Positions 36,219-46,455 are shown, counted from the first letter of the stretch. The stretch is 64,000 nt of DNA from Lactobacillus bombicola (GCF_900112665.1 NZ_FOMN01000009.1:1-64000); one strand, 5' to 3'. Numbers and translations: made by a program. Notes: generated from the letters alone by a model not told the origin.

Positions 36219-36818
36219 TTGCAATATCCAACACCAATTGCACATTTAATTGATTCTTATATGAAGTTGCCCGGAATTGGTGAAAAAACAGCAATTCGCT
36301 TAGCTTTTTATACACTTGATATGCCTGATGATGATGTTCATGATTTTAGTATTGCACTAAATGAAGTTAAAGCAAAATTGCATCGTTGTTCGATTTGCGG
36401 CAATATCACAGAGCACGACCCATGTGTAATTTGTAGCAATTCTGAGCGTGAGCAGTCAACGATTATGGTGGTTGAACAATCTAAAGATGTAATGGCTTTT
36501 GAAGAAATGGGCGAATATAGCGGTTTATATCATGTTTTACATGGTGTTTTATCGCCAATAGATGGGATTGGTCCAGAAGAAATCAACATTAAATCGCTTA
36601 TTGTTCGCTTACAAAAACAAGACCAGGTTAAAGAAGTGATTTTAGCACTAAACTCAACGCCAGAAGGTGAAGCAACAGCGATGTATATTGGAAAGTTAAT
36701 TAAGCCGGCTGGAATTAAAGTGACACGTTTGGCTGCAGGTCTTGCTGTAGGTAGTGATATTGAGTATGCAAATTCAATTACTTTAAAGCGGGCAGTACAA
36801 GGGAGAACATCAATTTAA
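36219..36818 (+). CDS. recR: Recombination protein RecR
   Basis: 199 residues, standard length. Helix-hairpin-helix [14 protein letters not shown] (18-31), C4 zinc finger CSICG...CVICSN (near 57-72), Toprim domain with [13 protein letters not shown], and a C-terminal Walker-B-like tail. Works with RecF/RecO to load RecA. The start is TTG right after the ybaB stop, with GAAGGG upstream. Confidence 0.95.
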   Translation: MQYPTPIAHLIDSYMKLPGIGEKTAIRLAFYTLDMPDDDVHDFSIALNEVKAKLHRCSICGNITEHDPCVICSNSEREQSTIMVVEQSKDVMAFEEMGEYSGLYHVLHGVLSPIDGIGPEEINIKSLIVRLQKQDQVKEVILALNSTPEGEATAMYIGKLIKPAGIKVTRLAAGLAVGSDIEYANSITLKRAVQGRTSI

Positions 36819-37048
36819 TGTCACAAAATAAAGTTAAAGAATTAGGCGATCAGCGATTAATAACTACTATTGAAAAATTACAAGCCGAAATTGCAGTAGA
36901 AAAAAGTTTAGATGCAACAACGCTTGATATGTCAGAAAATAATATAGTTGCAGGGAAAATTTTACTTGCTAAATATGCTTTTTTGTATGACGAGGCACGG
37001 CACCGAAACACAAGATTTAGTGGCTTTACCAATGCGATTTCAGAATAA
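36818..37048 (+). CDS. YaaL-like DUF2508 family protein
   Basis: 76 residues, helical. The C-terminal ARHRNTRFSGF region and the position immediately after recR (one-base overlap) match YaaL/DUF2508 proteins of Firmicutes. Function unknown. Confidence 0.8.
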   Translation: MSQNKVKELGDQRLITTIEKLQAEIAVEKSLDATTLDMSENNIVAGKILLAKYAFLYDEARHRNTRFSGFTNAISE

Positions 37049-37074
37049 AAAGTCCTTGATTATAGGACTTTTTT
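37047..37074 (+). terminator. Terminator after yaaL-like gene
   Basis: AAAAAGTCC (37047-37055) pairs with GGACTTTTT (37065-37073), followed by T. The stem begins inside the stop codon. Confidence 0.85.
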
Positions 37075-37151
37075 ATTTTTGTTTAAATTAAAAGTACGTT
37101 AGGGTGTTCATATAGAACAAACTCTTGTAGAATAGACTCATGGAGAGTTTT

Positions 37152-37799
37152 ATGAAAAGTTATTTTATCAGTTTTGAAGGGCCAGATGGGGCCGGAAAAA
37201 GTACAGTTTTAGAACATGTGGTCGCTAAAATTGCGCCACTCATCAAAACACAATATCTAGTAACACGTGAACCAGGCGGTTCACAAATTGCAGAAAAAAT
37301 TCGGCAGATCATTTTAGATCCCGACAATGAAAAAATAAGTGCCAAAACAGAAGCGTTGCTATATGCAGCAGCTCGTAGTCAGCATATGGCAGAAACTATC
37401 ATTCCAGCTCTTAAAGCAGGAAAAATTGTATTTTCGGATCGTTTTGTGGACAGCTCACTTGCATATCAGGGGGTTGGCCGTAATCTAGGAATTTCTGCTA
37501 TTAAAGAAATTAATGATTTTGCTACTAGTAAAATTGAACCAGATTTAACAATTTTTTTAGACATTGAACCTAAAGTTGGTTTAGCTAGAATTGTAAAAAA
37601 TCGTTCAATAAAAGTGGATCGCTTAGATCAAGAAGAATTAGTTTTTCATCAAAAAGTTTACCATGGTTACCTAAAACTTATTCAAGAAAATCCTGTACGG
37701 ATTAAAATAGTTGATGCGCAAAAGCCACTTAATCAAGTGGTACAGGCTTGTGCTAAAATTATTATAAATAGTTTACCAAAAGAATTATTAAAGGATTAA
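37152..37799 (+). CDS. tmk: Thymidylate kinase
   Basis: 215 residues. P-loop [11 protein letters not shown] (residues 8-18), DR motif [10 protein letters not shown] near 41 and the [12 protein letters not shown] block near 95. It phosphorylates dTMP to dTDP. The frame begins with an ATG at 37140, but GGAGAG at 37142-37147 favours the second ATG at 37152. It heads the tmk-darA-holB-yabA-rsmI operon. Confidence 0.95.
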   Translation: MKSYFISFEGPDGAGKSTVLEHVVAKIAPLIKTQYLVTREPGGSQIAEKIRQIILDPDNEKISAKTEALLYAAARSQHMAETIIPALKAGKIVFSDRFVDSSLAYQGVGRNLGISAIKEINDFATSKIEPDLTIFLDIEPKVGLARIVKNRSIKVDRLDQEELVFHQKVYHGYLKLIQENPVRIKIVDAQKPLNQVVQACAKIIINSLPKELLKD

Positions 37800-37804
37800 A
37801 TATA

Positions 37805-38128
37805 ATGAAACTAATAATTGCAATTGTTCAAAAAGAAGACGCTAATAAGTTACAACATGCTTTTGTTAAGGAAAGTATTCCAGTTACTAAATTATCAACT
37901 ACCGGGGGTTTTTTAAGCGAAGGAAATACTACGTTTATGATTGGAGTTGATGAGCAACGTGTTAAAAAAGTTTTGCGCATCATTAAGGATGAATCAAAAG
38001 CACGCGAAGAGTATATGAACCCTAATATGATGATGACTGGTTTTGATGTGAGCCGGCAACCAGTTAGAATTACTGTGGGCGGTGCAACGTGTTTTGTGCT
38101 GTCAGTAGAAGAATTTAAGAAATTTTAA
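37805..38128 (+). CDS. darA: Cyclic di-AMP-binding PII-like protein DarA
   Basis: 107 residues, the YaaQ/DUF970 family, trimeric PII-like receptors of c-di-AMP. Conserved features are MKLIIAIVQKEDA, LSTTGGFL, EGNTTFMIGV and GGATCFVL. Its target is unknown in the family. Position between tmk and holB is as in Bacillus and Staphylococcus. Confidence 0.93.
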   Translation: MKLIIAIVQKEDANKLQHAFVKESIPVTKLSTTGGFLSEGNTTFMIGVDEQRVKKVLRIIKDESKAREEYMNPNMMMTGFDVSRQPVRITVGGATCFVLSVEEFKKF

Positions 38129-38989
38129 ATGCTAGTTGATATTACTAATCCCGCTCAAAAACAAGTTGCTTTCTTAAGGCATACTTTTGAACAAGGGAAA
38201 TTAGGCCATAGTTACCTGTTTATAGATATCAATGAACAAGAAGCAGTAAATACAGCCTATTGGCTTGCTTGCTTATCCAATTGCACTGGGATGGAAAAGC
38301 CGGATGGAACTTGCAAGAATTGCCAGCAAATCATTTCAGGTAATCACCCTGATGTTTTACTTATTGAACCTGAAAATAAGCAAAGTTTAAGTATTGATCA
38401 AATTCGTTTTTTAAAAGAAGAACTAGCTAAGAGCCCAGTTCAGAGCCCTATAAGGTTCTTTTTTATTAATCAGGCTGAAAAATTATCTCTTCCCGCTGCT
38501 AATGCGTTGCTCAATTTATTGGAAGAACCGATTGCACCAGTAGTTACAATTTTAATCGCAAATAATGTGAATCAAATCTTGCCAACAATTAAATCGCGAA
38601 CGCAAATAATCAATTTTGTACCTAATTCACAAAATACTGATAGGAACGAAAAACTAATAGAACAAGGCTTTAGTCAAAATGAGCTTGAAGAACTTGACGA
38701 TACAACAAATTTAGCAAAGTTGGGCAAATATTTTTACGAAGAAATGGTGGAGCAAAATCCACTAGCTTTAGTTAGCGCCCATCAACTTGCTGATACAGTT
38801 AAAAGTAGAGCAAAACAAGATTATTTATTGTTTTTATTAAAAGATTTAGCCCAAAAAGATATTGATAGTGGCAATTTGCAGTCAGGCGGCAAAATGTTAA
38901 AAGACCTCCTTAAAATAGAGCAAATGCGTTGTAGTAATGTTAATTTTCGTAATCTTCTTGATTATCTGGCTTTGCAATGGAAACGGTAG
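38129..38989 (+). CDS. holB: DNA polymerase III subunit delta'
   Basis: 286 residues. Clamp-loader fold without a functional Walker A; the zinc-like cysteines (CLSN...CKNCQQI, near 50-70), DQIRFLKEEL and AANALLNLLEEP (near 123) are typical. Starts directly after the darA stop with no strong ribosome binding site, so it is probably translationally coupled. Confidence 0.93.
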   Translation: MLVDITNPAQKQVAFLRHTFEQGKLGHSYLFIDINEQEAVNTAYWLACLSNCTGMEKPDGTCKNCQQIISGNHPDVLLIEPENKQSLSIDQIRFLKEELAKSPVQSPIRFFFINQAEKLSLPAANALLNLLEEPIAPVVTILIANNVNQILPTIKSRTQIINFVPNSQNTDRNEKLIEQGFSQNELEELDDTTNLAKLGKYFYEEMVEQNPLALVSAHQLADTVKSRAKQDYLLFLLKDLAQKDIDSGNLQSGGKMLKDLLKIEQMRCSNVNFRNLLDYLALQWKR

Positions 38990-38997
38990 GTGTGTAG

Positions 38998-39336
38998 ATG
39001 GTGGATTCTTATTCAAAGTTACAACAACTTCATGAATCAATGGTCAGGATGACTAAGACAATTGAGAGTTTAGAAAACAGTATTTTAGATACACTTAAAG
39101 AAAATACTGAGCTAAAAGTAGAAAATCAATTACTTCGTGAAAAGATGGATAAATTAAATGCAGCCAATAATGGTTCAATCAAAAATCAAAGTGGTTTAGA
39201 ATCGTTACGGCAAATTTATAACTCAGGCTACCACATTTGTAATATGTATTATGGATCGCATCGCGATCCTAGTTCAGATTGCATGTTTTGTTTAGATATT
39301 CTCGACAATTTTGGTGAGAAAAAGAAATCACGGTAA
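38998..39336 (+). CDS. yabA: Replication initiation control protein YabA
   Basis: 112 residues. N-terminal leucine-zipper coiled coil (about 1-60) and C-terminal zinc domain with HICNMYYG and CMFCLDIL (near 79-103). It binds DnaA and DnaN and limits re-initiation. Placed between holB and rsmI, as in Bacillus. Confidence 0.93.
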   Translation: MVDSYSKLQQLHESMVRMTKTIESLENSILDTLKENTELKVENQLLREKMDKLNAANNGSIKNQSGLESLRQIYNSGYHICNMYYGSHRDPSSDCMFCLDILDNFGEKKKSR

Positions 39337-39348
39337 AGGATAGATTAG

Positions 39349-40209
39349 ATGCAACGGCAAAGTAGTTATGACAAAGATGAAGGTAAACTTTATTTGGTAC
39401 CGACTCCTATTGGAAATTTAGAAGACATCACAATTAGAGCAAAAAATATTTTACAAAATGCAGATTATATTGCAGCCGAAGATACAAGAACTAGTGGAAT
39501 CTTATTAGAAAAAATTGGTGTTCACAATCGTATGTTAGCTTTTCATAAATATAATTCACAAGAACGGGCACCAGAATTAGTTAAGATGATGAAAGAAGGA
39601 GCAGTAATTGCTGAGATTAGCGATGCCGGTATGCCAGTTATTTCTGATCCAGGCTATATTTTGGTGCAGCATTGCATTGAAAATGATATTGCAGTAATCC
39701 CTTTACCTGGTGCATCAGCTTTTACAACAGCTTTAATTGCATCTGGCTTTGATGCACAGCCATTTACATATTATGGCTTTTTGCCACGAAAATTAGGTGA
39801 GCAACAGCCATTTTTTAACCAAATGAATGACGCACATGCAACTTCAATTTTTTATGAAGCACCGCATCGTTTATCTAAAACACTAGCTAATATGAAGACA
39901 GTTATTTCACCTGAGCGTAAAATTGTCGTTGCACGTGAATTAACTAAAATTCATGAAGAATTTATACGTGGCACACTTGAAGAAGTGACCAATTATTTTA
40001 AGCAAAATACTCCTCGAGGAGAATTTGTAATTTTGATATCGCCAAATTCTGACCAACCCCAATCATTAACATGGCCTGAATTAATTGAATTAGTAGATAG
40101 ACAAGTTAGTCTGGGTGAAAGCAAAAAGTCAGCTATTAAGCAAGTTGCAGCCATAAATAATGTATCTAAAAACGAATTATATGAGCGTTACCATCAAGAA
40201 AAATTATAG
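39349..40209 (+). CDS. rsmI: 16S rRNA (cytidine1402-2'-O)-methyltransferase
   Basis: 286 residues, tetrapyrrole-methylase fold. LYLVPTPIGNLEDIT (13-27), AAEDTRTSG near 45, DAGMPVISDPG near 93 and PLPGASAFTTALIASG near 120. Last gene of the tmk-to-rsmI block. The ATG has AAAGGAT-like bases upstream. Confidence 0.95.
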   Translation: MQRQSSYDKDEGKLYLVPTPIGNLEDITIRAKNILQNADYIAAEDTRTSGILLEKIGVHNRMLAFHKYNSQERAPELVKMMKEGAVIAEISDAGMPVISDPGYILVQHCIENDIAVIPLPGASAFTTALIASGFDAQPFTYYGFLPRKLGEQQPFFNQMNDAHATSIFYEAPHRLSKTLANMKTVISPERKIVVARELTKIHEEFIRGTLEEVTNYFKQNTPRGEFVILISPNSDQPQSLTWPELIELVDRQVSLGESKKSAIKQVAAINNVSKNELYERYHQEKL

Positions 40210-40218
40210 GTAGATCAA

Positions 40219-40956
40219 ATGAAATATAGTGAAAAACATCAAGTAGAATTTTATGAATGTGATGAAAATGAAAATTTAAAATTACCGGCAATGATTGATT
40301 TAATGATGAGTGTTTCCGAACATCAGTTAAGTAGTGGAATTGCAAGTACTAATGCCTTAGCTAAAAAGGGACTTGGCTGGGTGGTAACGCAATATCATAT
40401 CGAAATTAATCGCTTACCCAAACCAAACGAAGAAATTATTCTCTCGACTGAACCAGTAGGCTATAACCGCTTTTTAGAATATCGAAATTATCTTTTCAGT
40501 GATCAAAAAGGAAATGAACTAATTAATGTAGAAAGTGAATGGGTTTTGTTTGATTTAAAAAAGCGTAAATTAGTTTCGACTGATCAAGAAATGATGGCTG
40601 AAATTGGTATTCCTTTTTTGAAAAAATTGCCACGTTTTCCCCGATTAAGAGTTCAAGCAAAGTATGACAAAAAGCGGCAGTATCGGGTGTGCTATGATGA
40701 TTTAGATACTAATCATCATATGACCAATGGGCACTATTTTAATTGGTTTATTGATATGTTTGATCGGGAATTTTTAAAGCAGCATGTAGCGAAAGTAATT
40801 GACATTAAGTTTAATTTAGAAGTCCGTTATGGTGATCTACCATATTCATGTATAACTACTGTTGATCATGAAAAAGAGATTAAGTCATATCATGCAATTA
40901 GTGATCAAGATCGAAATGACAAATCAGTTTGTGAAATATTATGGCGCAAGTTATAA
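40219..40956 (+). CDS. Acyl-ACP thioesterase
   Basis: 245 residues with two hotdog folds. The first half has ECDENENLKLPAMIDLMMSVSEHQ and LGWVVTQYHI; the second contains YDDLDTNHHMTNGHYFNW, in which the catalytic-region DxNxHxxN pattern is clear. It releases fatty acids from ACP and may adjust membrane lipids. Located nine bases after rsmI. Confidence 0.88.
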   Translation: MKYSEKHQVEFYECDENENLKLPAMIDLMMSVSEHQLSSGIASTNALAKKGLGWVVTQYHIEINRLPKPNEEIILSTEPVGYNRFLEYRNYLFSDQKGNELINVESEWVLFDLKKRKLVSTDQEMMAEIGIPFLKKLPRFPRLRVQAKYDKKRQYRVCYDDLDTNHHMTNGHYFNWFIDMFDREFLKQHVAKVIDIKFNLEVRYGDLPYSCITTVDHEKEIKSYHAISDQDRNDKSVCEILWRKL

Positions 40957-41013
40957 TATAATTTATGCTTTTTTATAAAAAAATAAATTAAATATGGAAA
41001 GAAAGTGCTGTGA

Positions 41014-41532
41014 ATGCCAATAAAAAAAATGCTAGAGGTTGAATTGCGCGATTTGATTTTGTTGGGCATTATAGTTGCAATGAAAATTATTCTTGAGCGC
41101 TTTACTATTGGAACTAGCTTAGCTCATATTGGACTAGGTTTTATCGGTAGTGTCTTATTAGGTTATATGTTTGGTCCAGTTTGGGGTGCTGCTGGAGGTG
41201 GAATTGCTGATTTGGTTTCTTCAGCATTATTTGGCAATCAAGGGGGCTTTTTTATTGGCTTTACACTAAGTGCAATGGTAGGTCCATTTATTTATGGTTT
41301 ATTCTTTTATCAAAAGCCAGTAAAAATATGGCGAATTATGGTTGCAGTATTATTAGTTTCAATTATTGTAAACGTAGGTATGAATACCTTATGGCTTCAT
41401 TTTCTCTATAATGTAGACTATAAGGCAGCATTAGTTCAGCGAGCACCAATGGAAATAATAGTTCCCTGGGTTCAAATGATAGTGGTTTACTTTGTTTTAA
41501 TGGCAATTTCACGCATCAAGATTAAGCGATAA
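41014..41532 (+). CDS. folT: ECF transporter S component, folate type
   Basis: 172 residues with about five or six membrane helices. The N-terminal region GFIGSVLLGYMFGPVWGAAGGGIADLVSSALF is typical of S components, and NTLWLHFLY near residue 122 matches the folate-type subfamily. It captures the vitamin and uses a shared EcfA/A'/T module that is not encoded here. No riboswitch fits in the 57-bp upstream gap. Confidence 0.85.
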   Translation: MPIKKMLEVELRDLILLGIIVAMKIILERFTIGTSLAHIGLGFIGSVLLGYMFGPVWGAAGGGIADLVSSALFGNQGGFFIGFTLSAMVGPFIYGLFFYQKPVKIWRIMVAVLLVSIIVNVGMNTLWLHFLYNVDYKAALVQRAPMEIIVPWVQMIVVYFVLMAISRIKIKR

Positions 41533-41557
41533 TTTGAAAAAGGTAAAGTAGTTAAAA

Positions 41558-42298
41558 ATGAAAATTTTAAGTGTGTCAACCGCAACTAATAATTTAAGTG
41601 TGGCCTTAAATCAAGATGATACAATTGTAGTTGAAAAAAATGAAATTGATGAGCGCAATCATAGTGAACATCTTGATCCATTGATTAAAGATATTTTAGA
41701 GTCTAATCACTTGGAACTTAAAGATATTGATCGTTTCGCAGTAGCGCTTGGACCAGGATCATATACGGGATTACGTATTGGCGTAACTACAGTAAAAATG
41801 TTCGCCAGTATTTTACAAAAAGAAGTGGTTGGAGTTTCAACTCTAAAGGCATTAGCGGCAAGTTGTAATGCAACCCAAACTCTTATTGTTGCTGGTCTTG
41901 ATGCGCGCAATGACAATTTCTTTGCTGGTGCTTATGTGAATGTAAATAAGCAGTTGACCAATGTAATTGCTGATGGTCATTATCATATTGATATATTACT
42001 AACGAAAATTAAAAATTATTTTATCAATCATAAACTTAAGCAGGTTATTTTTATTGGTACAGGTTTTGAAAAACAAGCAGAATTAATTAAAAACATTGAT
42101 GTACCATACAGTTACGGCTCAATGCAACAAAATCAAATTCATGCAGGTCTTATTGGGCGATTAGCAAATTCTGAAAAAACAGTCGAGCCAGATAAATTAT
42201 TACCTAATTATCTGCGCCGAACGCAAGCAGAAGTAGACTGGCACAAAAAGACGGGGCAAGATTTCGGCCCAGATAGTAAATATGTGGAAGAAGTTTAG
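41558..42298 (+). CDS. tsaB: tRNA threonylcarbamoyladenosine biosynthesis protein TsaB
   Basis: 246 residues, an inactive paralogue of TsaD that scaffolds the t6A complex. ILSVSTATNNLSVAL (3-17), RNHSEHLDPLI near 33 and AVALGPGSYTGLRIGVTTVK near 62 are diagnostic. Overlaps rimI by 17 bp and forms tsaB-rimI-tsaD. Confidence 0.94.
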   Translation: MKILSVSTATNNLSVALNQDDTIVVEKNEIDERNHSEHLDPLIKDILESNHLELKDIDRFAVALGPGSYTGLRIGVTTVKMFASILQKEVVGVSTLKALAASCNATQTLIVAGLDARNDNFFAGAYVNVNKQLTNVIADGHYHIDILLTKIKNYFINHKLKQVIFIGTGFEKQAELIKNIDVPYSYGSMQQNQIHAGLIGRLANSEKTVEPDKLLPNYLRRTQAEVDWHKKTGQDFGPDSKYVEEV

Positions 42299-42812
42299 CC
42301 AAGCATTCTATTCAGAGCACGGACTTGCTTTTAAGGCGTTTACCTTTAAAATGAACAACCATTGTTTAAAAATAGTCCCAGCTCAACTAAGTGACCTTTC
42401 TAAGATACTTTTGCTGGAAAGCAGGGTTTATCAAGGCTACTTACCATGGAATAGCACAATTTTTCAAGCTGAATTGTGTAAAAATGACTCGCTCTATTTG
42501 CTGGTTTACAAGGAAACAGCGTTAATTGCTTTAGCTGGAATAAGGCTACAAGATAAGGAAGCGCATATTACTAATTTAGCAGTCGATCCAGCATGGCAAA
42601 ATCATGGTTTGGGCACATATCTAATCCAACTTTTATCTAAATTTGCTAAAAAGCAGCAATGTTACTTGATTAGTTTAGAAGTTAGGGCAGACAATGAAAG
42701 GGCACGTCTGCTTTATGAAAGTTTAGGCTTTCGAGTTAGATTTGTACACGCGAATTATTATCAAGATGTTCAGCAAGATGGTCTGGGTATGATTTTGGAA
42801 TTAAGGCATTAA
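42282..42812 (+). CDS. rimI: Ribosomal protein S18 alanine N-acetyltransferase, RimI type
   Basis: 176 residues, GNAT fold. The acetyl-CoA loop is [17 protein letters not shown] (about 101-117) and the C-terminal [11 protein letters not shown] is the usual motif B. The N-terminal extension of about 23 residues before the GNAT domain is kept, because MWKKF-type starts overlapping tsaB are common in lactobacilli; the alternative start is 42351. Placement between tsaB and tsaD supports RimI. Confidence 0.85.
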   Translation: MWKKFSQAFYSEHGLAFKAFTFKMNNHCLKIVPAQLSDLSKILLLESRVYQGYLPWNSTIFQAELCKNDSLYLLVYKETALIALAGIRLQDKEAHITNLAVDPAWQNHGLGTYLIQLLSKFAKKQQCYLISLEVRADNERARLLYESLGFRVRFVHANYYQDVQQDGLGMILELRH

Positions 42813-42831
42813 CAAAGGGAAGGATTTAAAT

Positions 42832-43869
42832 TTGGATAGAAAAAAAGAAGTCCGTATTTTAGCTTATGAAAGTTCCTGTGATGAAACTTCAACTGCAGTA
42901 GTTAAAAATGGTTGTGAAGTAGAAAGTATGGTGGTGGCTACTCAAATTAAAAGTCATCAACGCTTTGGTGGTGTTGTTCCTGAAGTTGCTAGTCGACACC
43001 ATATTGAAGTGATTAGTCAAATCACCACAAAGGCCTTAGAAGAGGCAAAGGTTACTTGGAAGAATATTGATGCGATTGCTGTAACTTATGGACCAGGCCT
43101 AGTTGGTGCACTTTTAATTGGCGTCAGTGCTGCCAAGGCAGCTTCAATGGCAACTGGTATCCCTTTGATTGGCGTTGATCATATTATGGGTCATATCATG
43201 GCCGCGCAATTAACCGCTAAAATTGATTATCCTGCACTTGCTTTACAAGTTTCTGGTGGACATACTGAAATTGTTTTGTTGAAAGACGCAACCCATTTTG
43301 AAATTGTTGGTGATACGCGTGATGATGCTGTAGGCGAGGCATATGATAAAATTGGTCGAGTGCTAGGTGTTAATTATCCCGCCGGTAAGACGATTGATGA
43401 GTGGGCGCATCGGGGACAAGATACATTTAACTTTCCGCGAGCTATGATGGAAGATGACAATTACGACTTTTCTTTTTCTGGTCTGAAAAGTGCCTTTATC
43501 AATACCTGTCACCATGCAGATCAGCTTCATCAGAGCTTGAATAAGTATGATTTAGCGGCTAGTTTTCAAGCAGCAGTAGTTGATGTCTTAGCCAAAAAAA
43601 CAATACGCGCAATTAAGCAATATCATCCCAAAACTTTCATTATGGGCGGTGGAGTTGCAGCTAATCGAGGTTTACGTGATCGGATGAAGATAGAAATTAA
43701 GCAACTTCCCTCAAACTTCGACTTGAAAGTTATTCTTCCAGAATTAAAATTGTGTGGTGATAATGCAGCCATGATTGGTGCAGCTGCCTATAACTTATAT
43801 AACGAAGGAAAGTTTGCTGATTTATCGCTGAATGCTGATCCTTCACTTGAATTACCATATGCTGATTAG
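42832..43869 (+). CDS. tsaD: tRNA N6-adenosine threonylcarbamoyltransferase
   Basis: 345 residues. ASKHA fold with metal-binding HHIEVISQ and HIMGHIMAA histidines, [10 protein letters not shown] near 14, [12 protein letters not shown] near 84, and [11 protein letters not shown] near 274. Transfers the threonylcarbamoyl group to A37 of tRNA. The TTG start has AGGGAAGG upstream. Confidence 0.96.
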   Translation: MDRKKEVRILAYESSCDETSTAVVKNGCEVESMVVATQIKSHQRFGGVVPEVASRHHIEVISQITTKALEEAKVTWKNIDAIAVTYGPGLVGALLIGVSAAKAASMATGIPLIGVDHIMGHIMAAQLTAKIDYPALALQVSGGHTEIVLLKDATHFEIVGDTRDDAVGEAYDKIGRVLGVNYPAGKTIDEWAHRGQDTFNFPRAMMEDDNYDFSFSGLKSAFINTCHHADQLHQSLNKYDLAASFQAAVVDVLAKKTIRAIKQYHPKTFIMGGGVAANRGLRDRMKIEIKQLPSNFDLKVILPELKLCGDNAAMIGAAAYNLYNEGKFADLSLNADPSLELPYAD

Positions 43870-43879
43870 ATTTTGAATT

Positions 43880-43918
43880 AAAAAAGTTGACCTCTTTATT
43901 AAAGAAGTCAACTTTTTT
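43880..43918. terminator. Bidirectional terminator after tsaD
   Basis: AAAAAAGTTGAC pairs with GTCAACTTTTTT, with an inner TCTTT/AAAGA extension. It separates tsaD from the convergent GNAT gene, whose stop codon it touches. Confidence 0.9.
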
Positions 43919-44321
43919 AATATTCACGATAAAAGGCTACTAATGATCCTTGATCGCAGGACATAAAACCACATTTTTGATAAAAGGAACGAGTGTTAGG
44001 TTCATCAAGGGTTAATAATAATTTTTGTCTTACATTTTTGTATTTTTTTAAGACTAGTGTTACTAGATGAGAACCGATTCCTTTATGCTGATATTTAGGT
44101 TGAATTAATAAATCTTGAATATAAATAATCGAAATACCATCACCGACAACTCGAATTAAGCCAACTAATTGTTGATTATCAAAGGCTGCAATAACATCTA
44201 GGGAATTTTCAAGAGCAATTTTTAAAGAGGGCATGTCTACGGTGTATGAAGTCCAACCGACACTTTCATATAAAGATTTTAATGCTGCCAAACTTATATT
44301 TTTAGTTACTTGATACTCCAT
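43917..44321 (-). CDS. GNAT family N-acetyltransferase
   Basis: 134 residues. The acetyl-CoA loop is IQPKYQHKGIGSHLV (about 82-96), followed by the LLTLDEPNTRSFYQKCGF motif B. Substrate unknown. GAAAGGAGC precedes the ATG on the minus strand. Convergent with tsaD. Confidence 0.9.
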   Translation of the reverse strand: MEYQVTKNISLAALKSLYESVGWTSYTVDMPSLKIALENSLDVIAAFDNQQLVGLIRVVGDGISIIYIQDLLIQPKYQHKGIGSHLVTLVLKKYKNVRQKLLLTLDEPNTRSFYQKCGFMSCDQGSLVAFYREY

Positions 44322-44375
44322 TGACGCTCCTTTCTAGCATTAAAGTTGATATTAAATTAAGTTATATTATTAACA

Positions 44376-46286
44376 TTAAAAATTTTCAAGCTCAATCATG
44401 ATCTTTTCCCATTTCTCATTCGTTTTAGTTAGTTCAGTTTGAATTGCTGATAAGTCTTCTTGTAAAGGTCCAAGTTTGCTAAAGTCAGTTGCAATTAGCG
44501 GATCAGCCATTTCGCTCTGAATTATTTTCTGTTGTCTTTCTAAATTATCAATTTCAACTTCAATTTCTTCAACCTGTCGCTGTAGCTTACGCTTTTGTGA
44601 GTCTTTTACTTTTTGTTCCTGGTAAGATAATTTAGTGGCTTTTTGTGCGTCTTCATTGTCTAGCTTAGGCACAATTTTGGTGGTGTTAAGTTGCTTATTT
44701 TTTTTATCTAAATAATAAGTGTAATCTCCTTCATAGACTGTTGCTTGTTGAGGATTAACTTCAACAATCTTATTGGCTAATTGATTAATAAAGTAGCGGT
44801 CGTGTGAGACAAATAGTAAGGTACCATCGAACTTTTGTAAAGCCTGTTCAAGCACTTCTTTGGCTTCCAAATCTAAATGATTAGTTGGCTCATCCATCAA
44901 TAAGAAATTACTATGTTCTAAGGACAAAACTGTTAGCGTTAATCTTGCTTTTTGTCCACCAGAAAGTTGTCCGACCGTTTTATCAATATCTTTTGCTGTA
45001 AACAAGAAACTAGCCAAAACAGCACGGATATCACGTTCAGGCATAGTTTGGTGGCGATCCCAAATAGTATCCAGCACAGTTTTACTAGAATCCAGCAATT
45101 GTAATTCCTGATCATAATAACCAATATCAAGCGATGCTCCGTATTTAATGGAACCCATCTTAGGTCGCAATTTCTTCATAATAGTTTTTAGTAAAGTAGA
45201 TTTACCTATGCCATTAGGTCCAATAACAGCAACGCGATCCCCTTTATTAACTTGCAGATTAATATTATTCACCATGACCTTATTAGGGTAACCAATTGAT
45301 AAATCATGTAAGATTAACACCTCTTTACCAGAGGGACGATCACTTTTGAAATTAATTTTGACCTTGTTTTTATGCTTTGGTGGAGTAATGCGTTCGATTT
45401 TTTCGAGTTGCTTACGCCTACTCTGGGCTCTTTTAGTAGTTGTGGCGCGAACAAGATTTTTTTGGATAAATTCTTCATCTTTTTTAATTTTTTCTTGCTG
45501 CTTTTCGTAGGCCTCTTCTTGCTGACGATCCCTTAATTGACGCTGTTTTACGTAATCGGAGTAATTACCTTTGAAGGCTGTTAATTGGCCAAATTGTAAT
45601 TCAAAGATTTGGTTGGCCAAATGGTCTAAGAAGTACTGATCATGTGAAACTACTAAAATTGCTCCATTGTAACCTTTAAGGAATGCTTCTAGCCAGTCTA
45701 ACGTATTTAAATCTAAATAGTTAGTTGGCTCATCAAGTAGAAGTAGGGGGGGCTTATGTAAAAGTAGTTTGACTAAGGCTAAGCGGGTCTTTTCTCCACC
45801 AGATAGGTTGCTGATAGTTTTAGACCAAGTTTCTTCTGGGAAATTAAAGCCATGTAAAATACTTTTAATATCAGCTTGATAGCTGTAGCCACCTTTTTGC
45901 TCAAAATCAAATTGTAATTGATCATATTTTTTTAAAAGTTGACTATCTTGAGGATGTTCAGCTATTTTTTGTTGCATTACTTGCATTTGTGTATTCATTT
46001 CGATTAAAGAAGAGAAAACACCGAGTAATTCGTTCCAAATGGTTTTATTTTCATTTAAAGCTTTTTCTTGAGCGATGTAGCCCACTTCAATTGCTTTATT
46101 AACAATAAACTCACCGTGTGTAGCTTCTTCTTCACCTGTCATAATTTTTAAAAGAGTAGTTTTACCTACCCCATTTGAGCCTACTAAGCCAATTCTTGCA
46201 TTTGAATTGATTGAAAAATTGACATTTTTAAATAGTGTAGTAGCTCCAAATTGTTTTTCTAAATCGTGTCCTTGTGCAATTATCAT
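44376..46286 (-). CDS. ABC-F family ATPase
   Basis: 636 residues with two ABC domains and no membrane helices. First domain: Walker A VGSNGVGKTTLL, signature LSGGEKTRLAL, Walker B LLLLDEPTNYLD. Second: GPNGIGKSTLL, LSGGQKARLTL, LLMDEPTNHLD. The charged inter-domain linker (about 240-310) and C-terminal coiled coil (about 555-636) fit the YdiF/Uup branch, which acts on the ribosome. The frame opens at a GTG at 46295, but AGGTGA is correctly spaced for the ATG at 46286. The position beside rex-groESL matches ydiF of Bacillus. Confidence 0.93.
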   Translation of the reverse strand: MIIAQGHDLEKQFGATTLFKNVNFSINSNARIGLVGSNGVGKTTLLKIMTGEEEATHGEFIVNKAIEVGYIAQEKALNENKTIWNELLGVFSSLIEMNTQMQVMQQKIAEHPQDSQLLKKYDQLQFDFEQKGGYSYQADIKSILHGFNFPEETWSKTISNLSGGEKTRLALVKLLLHKPPLLLLDEPTNYLDLNTLDWLEAFLKGYNGAILVVSHDQYFLDHLANQIFELQFGQLTAFKGNYSDYVKQRQLRDRQQEEAYEKQQEKIKKDEEFIQKNLVRATTTKRAQSRRKQLEKIERITPPKHKNKVKINFKSDRPSGKEVLILHDLSIGYPNKVMVNNINLQVNKGDRVAVIGPNGIGKSTLLKTIMKKLRPKMGSIKYGASLDIGYYDQELQLLDSSKTVLDTIWDRHQTMPERDIRAVLASFLFTAKDIDKTVGQLSGGQKARLTLTVLSLEHSNFLLMDEPTNHLDLEAKEVLEQALQKFDGTLLFVSHDRYFINQLANKIVEVNPQQATVYEGDYTYYLDKKNKQLNTTKIVPKLDNEDAQKATKLSYQEQKVKDSQKRKLQRQVEEIEVEIDNLERQQKIIQSEMADPLIATDFSKLGPLQEDLSAIQTELTKTNEKWEKIMIELENF

Positions 46287-46436
46287 ATTTTTCACCTAAA
46301 AACTATTTTAGCATATGAAGCGAGTTAAAAGTGACTATGGTCTATTTCAAAATATAGCGAGATAAATTAATAGTTGATTTTTGAGGCATTGAAGATAATT
46401 AGATAAGTAGTGTTTGTTGTGTTAAAATCTAAAAGA

Positions 46437-46455
46437 TTGTGAAAAATATTTGCAA
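46437..46455. promoter_or_regulatory. Candidate Rex operator upstream of rex
   Basis: TTGTGAAA...TTTGCAA resembles the Rex palindrome TTGTGAAATATTTCACAA, with a perfect left half and an imperfect right half and one extra base in the centre. It stands 94 bp before rex. Autoregulation of rex is known in relatives. Confidence 0.35.
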
